Assembly (NCBI GenBank): GCA_963678055.1
Contig: OY782679.1
Span: forward strand, 868,001 to 932,000
Reading direction: 5' to 3'
Source: CAXXOK01 sp963678055
GTDB lineage: Bacteria; Bacillota; Clostridia; Christensenellales; Aristaeellaceae
DNA: 64,000 bases
Part shown: positions 8,822 to 16,001 of the stretch, piece after piece
How positions within the stretch are numbered: the first letter of the stretch is position 1
Layout of the letters: the number at the start of each line of letters is the position of its first letter
Notes under the pieces: generated by a model
What the model saw: only the letters and a program-made list of their open reading frames with translations
Database searches by the model: none
Told to the model about the DNA's origin: nothing
Made by a program: the position numbers and the translations under genes

Positions 8822-8850
8822 ATCATAGCGTTTTGCATGGGATTAAGCAA
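8822..8850 (-). promoter_or_regulatory. Promoter of the GH13-recF operon
   Basis: On the minus strand TTGCTT (8845-8850), a 17-base spacer and TATGAT (8822-8827), about 30 bases ahead of the glycosidase start codon. Confidence 0.75.
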
Positions 8851-8883
8851 CTGGTTTAGCACGCCCCGCCGTGCGCGGATAAA

Positions 8884-8910
8884 CCTGCCGGGCTTTCAGG
8901 GCGAGGCAGG
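8884..8910 (-). terminator. Possible terminator after the HPr-like gene
   Basis: Minus-strand CCTGCC and GGCAGG pair around a 15-base loop and are followed by GTTTATCC. The T-run is short and the loop long, so this is a weak candidate. Confidence 0.4.
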
Positions 8911-8961
8911 CGTGCAAGCTGAAAACAGCCTTACTATGCGGTTATCCGTGTTGATGGACGC

Positions 8962-9234
8962 TTAGGCGGTTTCGCTGCTGCGGTAGTCTGCAATGGCATC
9001 CAGTATGGCCTGGGTGGCTTCCTTTTCATCCGCGCCGCTAGCTACAAGTGTGATGTCCGGCGCTGGTTTCATGGTTTGCGACAGCATACCCAGCATGCTC
9101 TTCAAATTAACGGCCAGGCCTTCTTGCTCCAGTGTCAGACTGCACTGGAAGTGCCCGCCGATGGTTGCAAGCCGTGCCGCCAGTACCCGGGTAAAAGGCA
9201 ATAACGGTCCGAGATCGATCGGTGTCCGAATCAT
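8962..9234 (-). CDS. Crh/HPr-like regulatory protein without the catalytic histidine
   Basis: A 90-residue HPr-fold protein. HPr relays phosphate through a histidine in the GLHARPA motif and is regulated at Ser46. Here the first motif reads VLAARLA, so the histidine is replaced by alanine and the following proline by leucine, while the serine site NLKSMLGM and the C-terminal APDITLVASGADEKEA are intact. It therefore cannot act as a normal PTS phosphocarrier but could be phosphorylated on serine like Bacillus Crh, a carbon-catabolite co-regulator. It lies 21 bp after whiA, the same order as whiA-crh in Bacillus subtilis. The role of Crh type is inferred from motif and synteny. Confidence 0.85.
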   Translation of the reverse strand: MIRTPIDLGPLLPFTRVLAARLATIGGHFQCSLTLEQEGLAVNLKSMLGMLSQTMKPAPDITLVASGADEKEATQAILDAIADYRSSETA

Positions 9235-9255
9235 ATATCAATCCCTCCTTATCTG

Positions 9256-10203
9256 TTATTCAGTGTCGCCTGCGGCTTCCTGCGCAATGCGCATCAAACG
9301 CCGCATGCGGTTATTTACGCCGCTTTTGGAAATGGGCGGATTCATGCGCTGGCCAAGCTCCGTCAGGCTCAGGTCAGGGGCCTGCACCCGTGCCCTGGCA
9401 ATCTCCTGAAGGCCCATGGGCAGCGCAGCAAAGGAATCCGAACGTAGTAGGGTTTCGATGAGTTCCACCTGTTTAGCGCCTGCGTTCATCTGCTTTTGCA
9501 GGTTAGCGTAGTCGCAGTTCATGGCGCGGTTGACATTGCCCAGCACCTGGCGCTTAACCAGTGTGCTTTCCAGGGTTGTTACCGCCTGATGGGCACCGGT
9601 TGCCGTGAGTATAGTCAAAATATGGTCACTTTGTTTTACATACAGGCTTAGTGTACCGCGCCGCGTTGTTTGCTTCACGGGAACTTCAAGGTGTTTTAAG
9701 CATTTGAGTATGCTCTGGCGAAGTTTTTGATCCTTGACCATAAACTCCAGATGATAAGCATGTTCGGGGTTAACCAGCGTGCCGCAGCCCAAGATGGCGC
9801 CGCGTAAAAAAGCGTGGCGGTCGCAGGCTTTGGTTAACCGGACGTTTGGAATGGTGGACAGGAGCATCGGCGCGTCTCCGCCGGACATCATACCCAGGCG
9901 CTGCAATAGTGCCGGCGCTTCTTTGGGGCCGATGGTTAGTACATATTCCCGTGTGCCACCAAAGCGTGCGTGGGTAATGTACTGCAGCTGTGCTGCGATA
10001 CCCATTTCATCCTGTACAAAGCGGTAAATGCGCCGGGCAATGGCCGCGCTTTCTACGGAAAACCGCACGCTCAGCCGGCCTTGCCCCAGGATGGACATCG
10101 AGCCCAGGCACAGGTACAGTGCGGTTAATTCGGCCAAACGGCAGCAGGGTTTATCGCACGGTACGCGGCAAAGCTCTTCCTTACAGTCGGAGGAAAACGA
10201 CAT
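9256..10203 (-). CDS. whiA: DNA-binding protein WhiA
   Basis: A 315-residue homolog of WhiA, which joins a LAGLIDADG-homing-endonuclease-like N-terminal domain to a C-terminal helix-turn-helix. It controls sporulation genes in actinobacteria and affects division and chromosome segregation in Bacillus. Marks are the start MSFSSDCKEELCR, CCRLAELTALYLCLGS, AFLRGAILGCGTLVNPE and YHLEFMVKDQKL. The C-terminus carries MNCDYANLQKQMNAGA and the HTH region LSLTELGQRMNPPISKSGVNNRMRRL (seen as separate parts). I chose the ATG at 10201-10203 with AGGAAG just upstream, not the longer frame. Bacillus-type rapZ and glmR are not upstream here; the gene begins its own transcription unit and is followed by the HPr-like gene. 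Confidence 0.95.
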   Translation of the reverse strand: MSFSSDCKEELCRVPCDKPCCRLAELTALYLCLGSMSILGQGRLSVRFSVESAAIARRIYRFVQDEMGIAAQLQYITHARFGGTREYVLTIGPKEAPALLQRLGMMSGGDAPMLLSTIPNVRLTKACDRHAFLRGAILGCGTLVNPEHAYHLEFMVKDQKLRQSILKCLKHLEVPVKQTTRRGTLSLYVKQSDHILTILTATGAHQAVTTLESTLVKRQVLGNVNRAMNCDYANLQKQMNAGAKQVELIETLLRSDSFAALPMGLQEIARARVQAPDLSLTELGQRMNPPISKSGVNNRMRRLMRIAQEAAGDTE

Positions 10204-10292
10204 ACGCTTCCTTTCGCAGAGTTCCAAGACAAACAGCCGATCAAACCGCAGAGCATTTCTGATCGACGCAAACATCCTTGTTATCTGCGGTT

Positions 10293-10322
10293 ATTGTACG
10301 GTACTTAGTCTGCTTTCGTCAA
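10293..10322 (-). promoter_or_regulatory. whiA promoter
   Basis: Minus-strand TTGACG (10317-10322), 18-base spacer and TACAAT (10293-10298). It is adjacent to the divergent fructokinase promoter. Confidence 0.75.
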
Positions 10323-10323
10323 G

Positions 10324-10352
10324 TTGTTTTTCCGGGGTAATTTTGCTATGAT
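10324..10352 (+). promoter_or_regulatory. Promoter of the ROK kinase gene
   Basis: Plus-strand TTGTTT (10324-10329), 17-base spacer and TATGAT (10347-10352), about 30 bases before the start codon. Confidence 0.75.
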
Positions 10353-10383
10353 AAATCCACAAATTGATGGGGAGTGGGCTGAT

Positions 10384-11259
10384 ATGCATAGGATTGGTGC
10401 ACTGGAAGCCGGCGGAACCAAGATGGTGCTTGGAATCTTCGACGAACAGGGGAACAAAATACGGCAGCAGTCGCTGCCTACGGTGTCCCCGGAGGAAACG
10501 GTTCCACGTATCATTGCTTTCTTTACAGAAAACCGCGTGGACGCACTGGGGATTGCGTCGTTTGGCCCGGTAGATTTACATCCTGATAGCGCGGCCTACG
10601 GCAGTATAACATCCACCCCGAAAGTGAAATGGCAAAACTATAATTTGCTAAACGCACTGTCCGGTGCCTTGCAGGTTCCCTGTGCGTTTGATACCGATGT
10701 AAACGCTGCGGCGCTGGCGGAGGCACAGCTTGGCGCGGCCAAGGGCATGACCGACGCGGTGTATATCACCATCGGCACGGGCATCGGCGGCGGGGTGCTA
10801 TCCGGCGGCAATCTGGTGCACGGGCTGCTGCATCCGGAAATTGGGCACATCCTTTTGCGCCCGCACCCGGACGACCCCAACCCCAAAGGCGTATGTCCCT
10901 ACCACGATGGCTGTCTGGAAGGGCTGGCAGCCGGCCCGGCGATTACTGCGCGTGTGCAGGGCGATGCCAAAGCATTGCCGGACGACCACCCGACATTCGC
11001 CATCGAGGCCTATTACCTAGCGCAGATGTGCGTAAACCTGATATTGCTGCTCAGCCCGCAGCGCATTATTCTGGGCGGCGGGGTGATGCAGCGCAAGGTG
11101 CTGTACCCAATGATTCAGGTAGAGATCCAAAAACTGCTCAATGGCTATGTGCAGTCGCCCGCCGTGCTTACCCAGATTGAAGACTATATTGTACCGCCTG
11201 CGCTGTTCCCGATCAGCGGGCTGGTGGGGGCGCATCTGCTGGGCCGCAGTGTGCTGTAG
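10384..11259 (+). CDS. scrK: ROK-family fructokinase
   Basis: A 291-residue sugar kinase of the ROK family that probably phosphorylates fructose to fructose-6-phosphate in the cytoplasm. The ATP-binding start IGALEAGGTKMVLG, the FDTDVNAAALAEA sugar/base region with its Asp, TIGTGIGGG and the zinc site formed by HILLRPHP plus CPYHDGCLEGLAAGPAI are all visible. The long spacing between the zinc His and the CxxHxxC cluster is typical of the YdhR/ScrK fructokinase subgroup and not of glucokinases. GGGGAG precedes the ATG at 10384 by about 9 bases; the longer frame would start inside the promoter. It is monocistronic, ended by a bidirectional terminator. Confidence 0.88.
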   Translation: MHRIGALEAGGTKMVLGIFDEQGNKIRQQSLPTVSPEETVPRIIAFFTENRVDALGIASFGPVDLHPDSAAYGSITSTPKVKWQNYNLLNALSGALQVPCAFDTDVNAAALAEAQLGAAKGMTDAVYITIGTGIGGGVLSGGNLVHGLLHPEIGHILLRPHPDDPNPKGVCPYHDGCLEGLAAGPAITARVQGDAKALPDDHPTFAIEAYYLAQMCVNLILLLSPQRIILGGGVMQRKVLYPMIQVEIQKLLNGYVQSPAVLTQIEDYIVPPALFPISGLVGAHLLGRSVL

Positions 11260-11284
11260 CCCTGCGCAACCGCTAGAACATAAC

Positions 11285-11311
11285 AAAAAACCCGCCATTT
11301 GGCGGGTTTTT
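11285..11311. terminator. Bidirectional terminator
   Basis: Six A's, CCCGCC, loop ATTT, GGCGGG and five T's form a compact symmetric terminator between the convergent fructokinase gene and the oxidoreductase operon. Confidence 0.93.
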
Positions 11312-11322
11312 ACTGTTTATTA

Positions 11323-11859
11323 CTATTTCACCAGCGCTTTGCCCATGCCCAGTGCCTGTTTGTTGACATCCAGCAGATGGGCCTTCTTTTCGCCGAGCCA
11401 TGACGACAGGACATCGAGCAGGCTTTGGGTGGAAAACAGCCTTGAGGCCGCCTGCAATGCACCCAGCATGACCATGTTGGCAACGCGCGGGGTCTCCAGC
11501 GAATCGGCAATGGTGTTGCACGGCACCGCGACCACACGGACATCGTCGCGCAGGTCCGGATCCTCGATCAGGGAGGAGTTATACAGCAGCAGACCGTCGG
11601 GCTTGAGTCTGGGCATAAACTTGCGCAGGCTGGGCTTGTTCATCGCGACCAGAACATCCGGCTCGCTCACCAGGGGAGAGCCGATGGCTTCGGTGCTGAT
11701 GACCACGGCGCAGTTGGCTTCGCCGCCGCGCATTTCAGGGCCGTAGCTTGGCATCCAGCTGACTTCCCGGCCTTCGGCCATGGCGGTTTTAGCAACAAGC
11801 TGGCCGATCAGCAGTACGCCCTGGCCGCCAAAGCCTGCAATAATAAACTGCTTTTCCAT
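11323..11859 (-). CDS. korC: 2-oxoacid:ferredoxin oxidoreductase, gamma subunit
   Basis: A 178-residue gamma subunit of a CoA-dependent 2-oxoacid:ferredoxin oxidoreductase, the anaerobic enzyme that converts 2-oxoacids to acyl-CoA and reduces ferredoxin. The family start FIIAGFGGQGVLLIGQLVA and the SYGPEMRGGEANCAVVIS motif are clear, as is SEPDVLVAMNKPSL. The start codon overlaps the beta-subunit stop by one base (TAATG) and has AAGGAGG upstream, pointing to coupled translation and equal stoichiometry. It is the last gene of the operon before a terminator. Substrate (2-oxoglutarate or branched-chain oxoacid) cannot be decided from this subunit. Confidence 0.93.
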   Translation of the reverse strand: MEKQFIIAGFGGQGVLLIGQLVAKTAMAEGREVSWMPSYGPEMRGGEANCAVVISTEAIGSPLVSEPDVLVAMNKPSLRKFMPRLKPDGLLLYNSSLIEDPDLRDDVRVVAVPCNTIADSLETPRVANMVMLGALQAASRLFSTQSLLDVLSSWLGEKKAHLLDVNKQALGMGKALVK

Positions 11860-12599
11860 TAGCGGTCCGCCTCCTTGAACACGCCCAGCGGGTAGGCGGG
11901 AATCATGTTGTCTTTCAGCCACTGCAGCGCTTCCACCGGGGACAGGCCCCAGTTGGTGGGGCAGGTAGACAGTACTTCGATCATCGTAAAGCCCTTGCCG
12001 GCCATTTGAGCTTCAAAGGCTTTTTGAATAGCGGCTTTTGCGGCTTTGATATGCTTTACATCGTGGACGCTGACGCGCTCAATATACGCGCTTCCGGCTA
12101 GCGTTGCGAGCATTTCGCTCATGGGCACGGGATAGCCGCAGTGGTCCACATCACGTCCGTAGGGGCTGGTGGTGGTCACCTGACCGGGCAGGGTGGTGGG
12201 GGCCATTTGGCCGCCCGTCATGCCGTAGATTGCATTGTTGACGAATATCGCAGTGATTTTCTCGCCGCGTGTTGCCGCGTGTACAATCTCGGCCGCGCCG
12301 ATGGAGGCCAGGTCGCCGTCGCCCTGGTAGGTAAATACGCACTTGTCCGGGCAAACGCGTTTGATGCCTGTAGCAACGGCAGGCGCGCGCCCGTGGGGGG
12401 CTTCCATCATATCGCAGTCAAAATAATCATACGCAAACACCGCGCAGCCAACCGGCGCAACGCCGATGGCCGTTTTACCGATGCCAAGTTCATCCATCGC
12501 CTCGGCAACCAGCCGGTGGATAATGCCGTGGGTGCAGCCGGGGCAGTAGTGCATGGGCTGATCGGTCAGCATGCAGGTTTTATCAAATACGACGGCCAA
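11859..12599 (-). CDS. korB: 2-oxoacid:ferredoxin oxidoreductase, beta (thiamine-diphosphate) subunit
   Basis: A 246-residue beta subunit carrying the thiamine diphosphate site and probably one iron-sulfur cluster. It starts MAVVFDKTCMLTDQPMHYCPGC, with the CPGC pair typical for the subfamily. The ThDP-magnesium motif runs from TYQGDGDLASIG to IFVNNAIYGMTGGQ, followed by APTTLPGQVTTTSPYGRD. CPTNWGLSPVEAL near the C-terminus is characteristic of the Kor/Vor group. It lies 2 bp downstream of the coiled-coil gene and overlaps korC. With the alpha, gamma and ferredoxin-like subunits it makes a soluble cytoplasmic complex. Confidence 0.94.
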   Translation of the reverse strand: MAVVFDKTCMLTDQPMHYCPGCTHGIIHRLVAEAMDELGIGKTAIGVAPVGCAVFAYDYFDCDMMEAPHGRAPAVATGIKRVCPDKCVFTYQGDGDLASIGAAEIVHAATRGEKITAIFVNNAIYGMTGGQMAPTTLPGQVTTTSPYGRDVDHCGYPVPMSEMLATLAGSAYIERVSVHDVKHIKAAKAAIQKAFEAQMAGKGFTMIEVLSTCPTNWGLSPVEALQWLKDNMIPAYPLGVFKEADR

Positions 12600-12601
12600 A
12601 A

Positions 12602-13309
12602 TTATTCGTCCCCCTCGTTTTGATGATCATCAGCCTTCTTTTTCGATGCTTCCCATTCCTTTTTGAAGGTCTCTGCCGCGCTGGTTACGGATTTCATGAA
12701 AGTATCGATGCCCGAGGCAATCGAATCTCCGGCTTTATTGAAAAACGTGTTAACCTGCTGTCCGGCGTCTTCAATCTTTTCCTTGTTTTTGGGGTCGTTT
12801 AGAAGCTCGTCCAGCTTTTTACCGGCTTCGTTCAGCTTGCCTTCCACCGCCTTGGCAGCGGATTTCAGCTTGTCTTCTACGTCATCCAAATTGATATCCT
12901 CCAGCTTTTTGCCGGCGGCTTTCATTTTTTCTTCCAGTTTGCTGGCGTGGTCTTCGGCTGCCTCATCAACGGACTGGGCGGCTGCTTCCGCAGCCTGGTC
13001 CATGGCATTGGAAGCGGACTCAAACGCATGGTCCATTTCTTCGGCGGCCATGTTCAGATCGTCTTCAATTTCTTCCAGTTCCGGGGAATCCGGCTTCATG
13101 CCAGCTTTTTCAAGCTTGCGCTCCAGTTTCAGCGCGGTTTCCCGGATTTTGTCAGCCATCTTTTCGGCGGTATCTTTAATTTTCTTTTCCATCTCATGGG
13201 AAGACGCTGCATCGTAGCGGCCGCTGGCGTCCTTAAGTTTCTTTTTCATATTGTCCAGGGTTTCTTTGAATTTCGCTTCGATTTCATCAAATGCATGTTC
13301 ATCAAACAT
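12602..13309 (-). CDS. Coiled-coil protein of unknown function inside the oxidoreductase operon
   Basis: A 235-residue, highly charged, almost entirely helical protein with no signal peptide or cysteine. It consists of irregular amphipathic repeats rich in Lys, Glu, Asp and Ala, such as EKKIKDTAEKMADKIRE, EEKMKAAGKKLEDINLDD and EDKLKSAAKAVEGKLNEAG. These recall LEA-like or apolipoprotein-like helices. There is a single tryptophan near the end and an acidic tail. It sits between the alpha and beta genes with gaps of 18 and 2 bp, so it is certainly co-transcribed. I do not recognise the family. Possible roles are a scaffold or stabiliser of the complex or a stress protein; nothing in the sequence decides this. 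Confidence 0.85.
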   Translation of the reverse strand: MFDEHAFDEIEAKFKETLDNMKKKLKDASGRYDAASSHEMEKKIKDTAEKMADKIRETALKLERKLEKAGMKPDSPELEEIEDDLNMAAEEMDHAFESASNAMDQAAEAAAQSVDEAAEDHASKLEEKMKAAGKKLEDINLDDVEDKLKSAAKAVEGKLNEAGKKLDELLNDPKNKEKIEDAGQQVNTFFNKAGDSIASGIDTFMKSVTSAAETFKKEWEASKKKADDHQNEGDE

Positions 13310-13327
13310 CGTTCTGACCTCCTCTGA

Positions 13328-14539
13328 TCAGGCGTCTTGGTTGGGTTGTTTAGCAGTTTGAGGTATTTTGTGTTTTTGGCGGGTACGCTGCAGAATATGG
13401 TCCACAGCATCGGTCACGGACTGCAGTTTTTCATCAATGGCGTTTTCCAGTGCAAGCTCCGCCAGCGTTTTGGGGTGTGGCGATGCATATTTCTGGATTT
13501 CGGTTACAATATCGGCAACGGTGGGCACCATGCCGCCGGTCCGGCCATAAAAATGTACGGGCTTCGCGCCTTCTACGGCCAGGCGAACATCATCCACCAT
13601 CTGGCCTGTGCTCATTTCTACTACTAAGTAGTGCTTGGCGGTCGGCAGGGTTTTACGGATGGCCTCGGTGGGGAAGGGCCACAGGGTAATGGGGCGCAGC
13701 ATGCCCACGCGAATACCGGCTTCCCGGCACTGGCGGATGGCACTGCGCACGATGCGGCTGGTTGTGCCGTAGGCGATAACCACGACCTCGGCATTGGCAA
13801 GCATTTCTTCCTGCCAGCGGCATTCGTTTTCGGCAATCATCCTATATTTACTCTCCAAACGCTGGCAATGCCGTTCCAGCACCTTGGGGTCGATGTACAA
13901 ACTGTTGATCAGGCTGCGCGGCCTGTCAGGCGTGGGGACGTGACCGTCGGCCGCCCAGGTTTTGTCCGCCAGATCGGTCGCCGGGCGATAGGGCTTGTCC
14001 ATATCGACAGGTTCCATCATCTGCCCGATCATGCCGTCGCCAAGCACCATGACAGGGTTGCGATAGCGGTCGGCGATATCAAACGCGGCCTGGGTTAAAT
14101 CGACGGCTTCCTGCACGCTGGCCGGTGCCAGTACACAGGTACGATAGTCGCCGTGGCCGCCGCCGCGCGTGGCCTGGTAGTAGTCGCTCTGGGCGGGCTG
14201 AATGCCGCCAAGGCCTGGGCCGCCGCGCATGATGTTTACAATCACGCAGGGCACTTCCGCGCCTGTTAAATAACTGATGCCTTCCTGTTTCAGGCTGATG
14301 CCGGGGCTTGAGGATGAGGTCATCACCCGCGCGCCCGCGCCGCCTGCGCCATATACCATGTTGATGGCCGCCACTTCGCTTTCGGCCTGTAAAAAGCAGC
14401 CGTCAACCTGTGGCATGCGGCGGGACATATATTCTGGGATTTCATTCTGTGGCGTGATGGGATAGCCGAAAAAAAACTTGCAGCCGGCTTGTACGGCCGC
14501 TTCGGCGATCGCTTCGTTGCCTTTCATGAGTTTCTTCAT
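13328..14539 (-). CDS. 2-oxoacid:ferredoxin oxidoreductase, alpha subunit (VorB/KorA type)
   Basis: A 403-residue alpha subunit. Typical segments are MKGNEAIAEAAVQAGC, FFGYPITPQNEIPEYM, QAESEVAAINMVYGA, the TSSSSPGISLKQEGISYL motif and NIMRGGPGLGGIQPAQSDY followed by GGGHGDYR. These match the subunit group usually annotated as 3-methyl-2-oxobutanoate (VorB) or 2-oxoglutarate (KorA) ferredoxin oxidoreductase, so the substrate is either a branched-chain oxoacid or 2-oxoglutarate. It contributes to the thiamine diphosphate pocket at the interface with the beta subunit. The C-terminal 40 residues are a basic, probably flexible extension. It lies 30 bp after the ferredoxin-like subunit. Confidence 0.92.
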   Translation of the reverse strand: MKKLMKGNEAIAEAAVQAGCKFFFGYPITPQNEIPEYMSRRMPQVDGCFLQAESEVAAINMVYGAGGAGARVMTSSSSPGISLKQEGISYLTGAEVPCVIVNIMRGGPGLGGIQPAQSDYYQATRGGGHGDYRTCVLAPASVQEAVDLTQAAFDIADRYRNPVMVLGDGMIGQMMEPVDMDKPYRPATDLADKTWAADGHVPTPDRPRSLINSLYIDPKVLERHCQRLESKYRMIAENECRWQEEMLANAEVVVIAYGTTSRIVRSAIRQCREAGIRVGMLRPITLWPFPTEAIRKTLPTAKHYLVVEMSTGQMVDDVRLAVEGAKPVHFYGRTGGMVPTVADIVTEIQKYASPHPKTLAELALENAIDEKLQSVTDAVDHILQRTRQKHKIPQTAKQPNQDA

Positions 14540-14569
14540 GCGTTTGTTCCTTCCCGGCTTACGCCGTGA

Positions 14570-14776
14570 TCATTTCTCCACGCGAATGGCAACCTCGGGG
14601 CACATGGTGGCACAAAAAGCACAGCCGATGCACGCCGCAGGCTGGGTACACTGCGCGGTATGATATCCTTTCGGATTGATCTGCGTGGTGCTGATAACCA
14701 TAATCTTTTTCGGGCACGTTTCTACGCATAGCCCGCAGCCCTTGCAGAGTTCGTCTTTGACGGTGACCGAAGCCAT
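14570..14776 (-). CDS. korD: 2-oxoacid:ferredoxin oxidoreductase, delta subunit (2[4Fe-4S] ferredoxin)
   Basis: A 68-residue ferredoxin-like subunit with two CxxCxxCxxxCP cluster motifs: CKGCGLCVETCPKKI near the start and CIGCAFCATMCPEVAI near the end. The two [4Fe-4S] clusters pass electrons from the beta subunit to soluble ferredoxin. It is the first gene of the operon, preceded by AGGGAGG and a strong promoter. The four-gene order delta-alpha-beta-gamma matches archaeal and clostridial enzymes of this type apart from the inserted coiled-coil gene. Confidence 0.94.
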   Translation of the reverse strand: MASVTVKDELCKGCGLCVETCPKKIMVISTTQINPKGYHTAQCTQPAACIGCAFCATMCPEVAIRVEK

Positions 14777-14823
14777 GTTTCCGCCTCCCTTTCTATAGTA
14801 GACGCGATTGTCACTCGGTGTTT

Positions 14824-14852
14824 ATCATAAGACAACATAGGGGGATTGTCAA
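14824..14852 (-). promoter_or_regulatory. Promoter of the oxidoreductase operon
   Basis: Minus-strand TTGACA (14847-14852), 17-base spacer and TATGAT (14824-14829): a near-consensus promoter. The inverted pair GACAA...TTGTC spans the spacer and could be an operator, but ten bases separate the arms and no known regulator site is matched. Confidence 0.85.
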
Positions 14853-15003
14853 CGCGGTGCATCGCCCCATACCCGTAGGCGAAGTAGGCGATAATGCCTG
14901 TATGCTAGGCGTGAATTGCGCTTGGCAGAATTGTAAAAATGCGGTCACAGAACATTCTAATGTTGTGTTCATCCTCTCCTCAGTAGATTTGAAGCGTTTT
15001 GTC

Positions 15004-15032
15004 TTTTCTTGCATGGCGGAATATGCTATACT
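15004..15032 (+). promoter_or_regulatory. Possible xpaC-telA promoter
   Basis: A good -10 TATACT (15027-15032) lies 17 bases after a poor -35 TTTTCT (15004-15009). The rest of the 300-base gap from 14777 to 15081 holds only the divergent operon promoter and otherwise shows nothing recognisable. Confidence 0.4.
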
Positions 15033-15081
15033 CTGGAAGATAAGAAAACCAAGCAACGCAAGGAACTTCAAGGGAGCAAAC

Positions 15082-15975
15082 ATGAGCAATCAATCCAGAA
15101 AAGCGCAGCGTCAAAGAGCGAAAAAAGCCGGGAATACGGCCTTTGGCATTACCTTTCTGCTGTATTTTATATTTGCAGGGCGTTTTGGCTTCGGTGGCCT
15201 GTTCGGCGGGCTTATTATAGCGGGGCTGGTTAGCTCGATCGTCAAGAATATGGCGTCGGGGCTGGACTTGAAACCCAACAATAACCAGAGTGTCGAGCGC
15301 AGGGCACGCGCTGCCAAGCCCGTGGAAACGGTTAAGGAAGAAAAGCCTGCCCCTGCGGTTCCTGTAGAAAAAACAGGCAACCCCGAAGTGGATGCAATTC
15401 TCGCAAAGGGCCGCAAAACCATACTGCAAATTCGTGCGGAGAACCGGCTGATTCCTGACGAACTATTAACCAAGCAGCTCAACCAGCTGGAAATCCTCTG
15501 CGGGGAGATTTTCCGTACCGTGCATGACAAGCCGGACAAAGCCCCGCAGATTCGCAAGTTCATGGACTACTACCTGCCGACAACGCTCAAAATCGTATCC
15601 ACCTATCGCGTCATCAGCGAGCGGGGGGCGTTCGGTAGTGAAATGGAACAGGCGCGTCAACGCATTGTAGCGGCACTTGGCACTGTAATCAAAGGCTGCC
15701 AGAAGCTGCTGTCCAAACTGTATCAGGATGACGTGCTGGACATTACCACCGATATCGACGTGCTGGAGCAAATGCTAAAGCGCGACGGGCTGACAGAGAC
15801 CGAACTGCAAATCGCAGCCGACCAGGCCCGGCGTGCAGCGGAAATCAATAAAGCCATCGATACCAAGGAGCGCAAGGCCGCACCCAAGCAAACAAAGCAG
15901 ACCGAGCCAGCCAAGCAGACCCAGCAGACGAGTGCTGCGGGCAGCGCGGCACAGGCCCGGCAGATTGAATATTAA
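15082..15975 (+). CDS. xpaC: XpaC-family membrane-associated protein
   Basis: A 297-residue homolog of XpaC (5-bromo-4-chloroindolyl phosphate hydrolysis family). After a short basic N-terminus there are two close hydrophobic segments (FGITFLLYFIFAGRFGF and LFGGLIIAGLVSSIV, about 22-55). A charged Pro/Lys linker and a helical cytoplasmic domain (about 95-265) follow, then a Gln/Lys/Thr-rich tail. The helical domain carries the family region DILAKGRKTI-like text and MDYYLPTTLKIVSTYR. The biochemical role of XpaC is unknown. It forms a two-gene unit with telA, as in Bacillus (xpaC-yaaN). GGGAG precedes the ATG at 15082; the longer upstream frame lacks a ribosome site. Confidence 0.85.
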   Translation: MSNQSRKAQRQRAKKAGNTAFGITFLLYFIFAGRFGFGGLFGGLIIAGLVSSIVKNMASGLDLKPNNNQSVERRARAAKPVETVKEEKPAPAVPVEKTGNPEVDAILAKGRKTILQIRAENRLIPDELLTKQLNQLEILCGEIFRTVHDKPDKAPQIRKFMDYYLPTTLKIVSTYRVISERGAFGSEMEQARQRIVAALGTVIKGCQKLLSKLYQDDVLDITTDIDVLEQMLKRDGLTETELQIAADQARRAAEINKAIDTKERKAAPKQTKQTEPAKQTQQTSAAGSAAQARQIEY

Positions 15976-16001
15976 ACCACCATAATAAGGAGGACTTCTT
16001 T

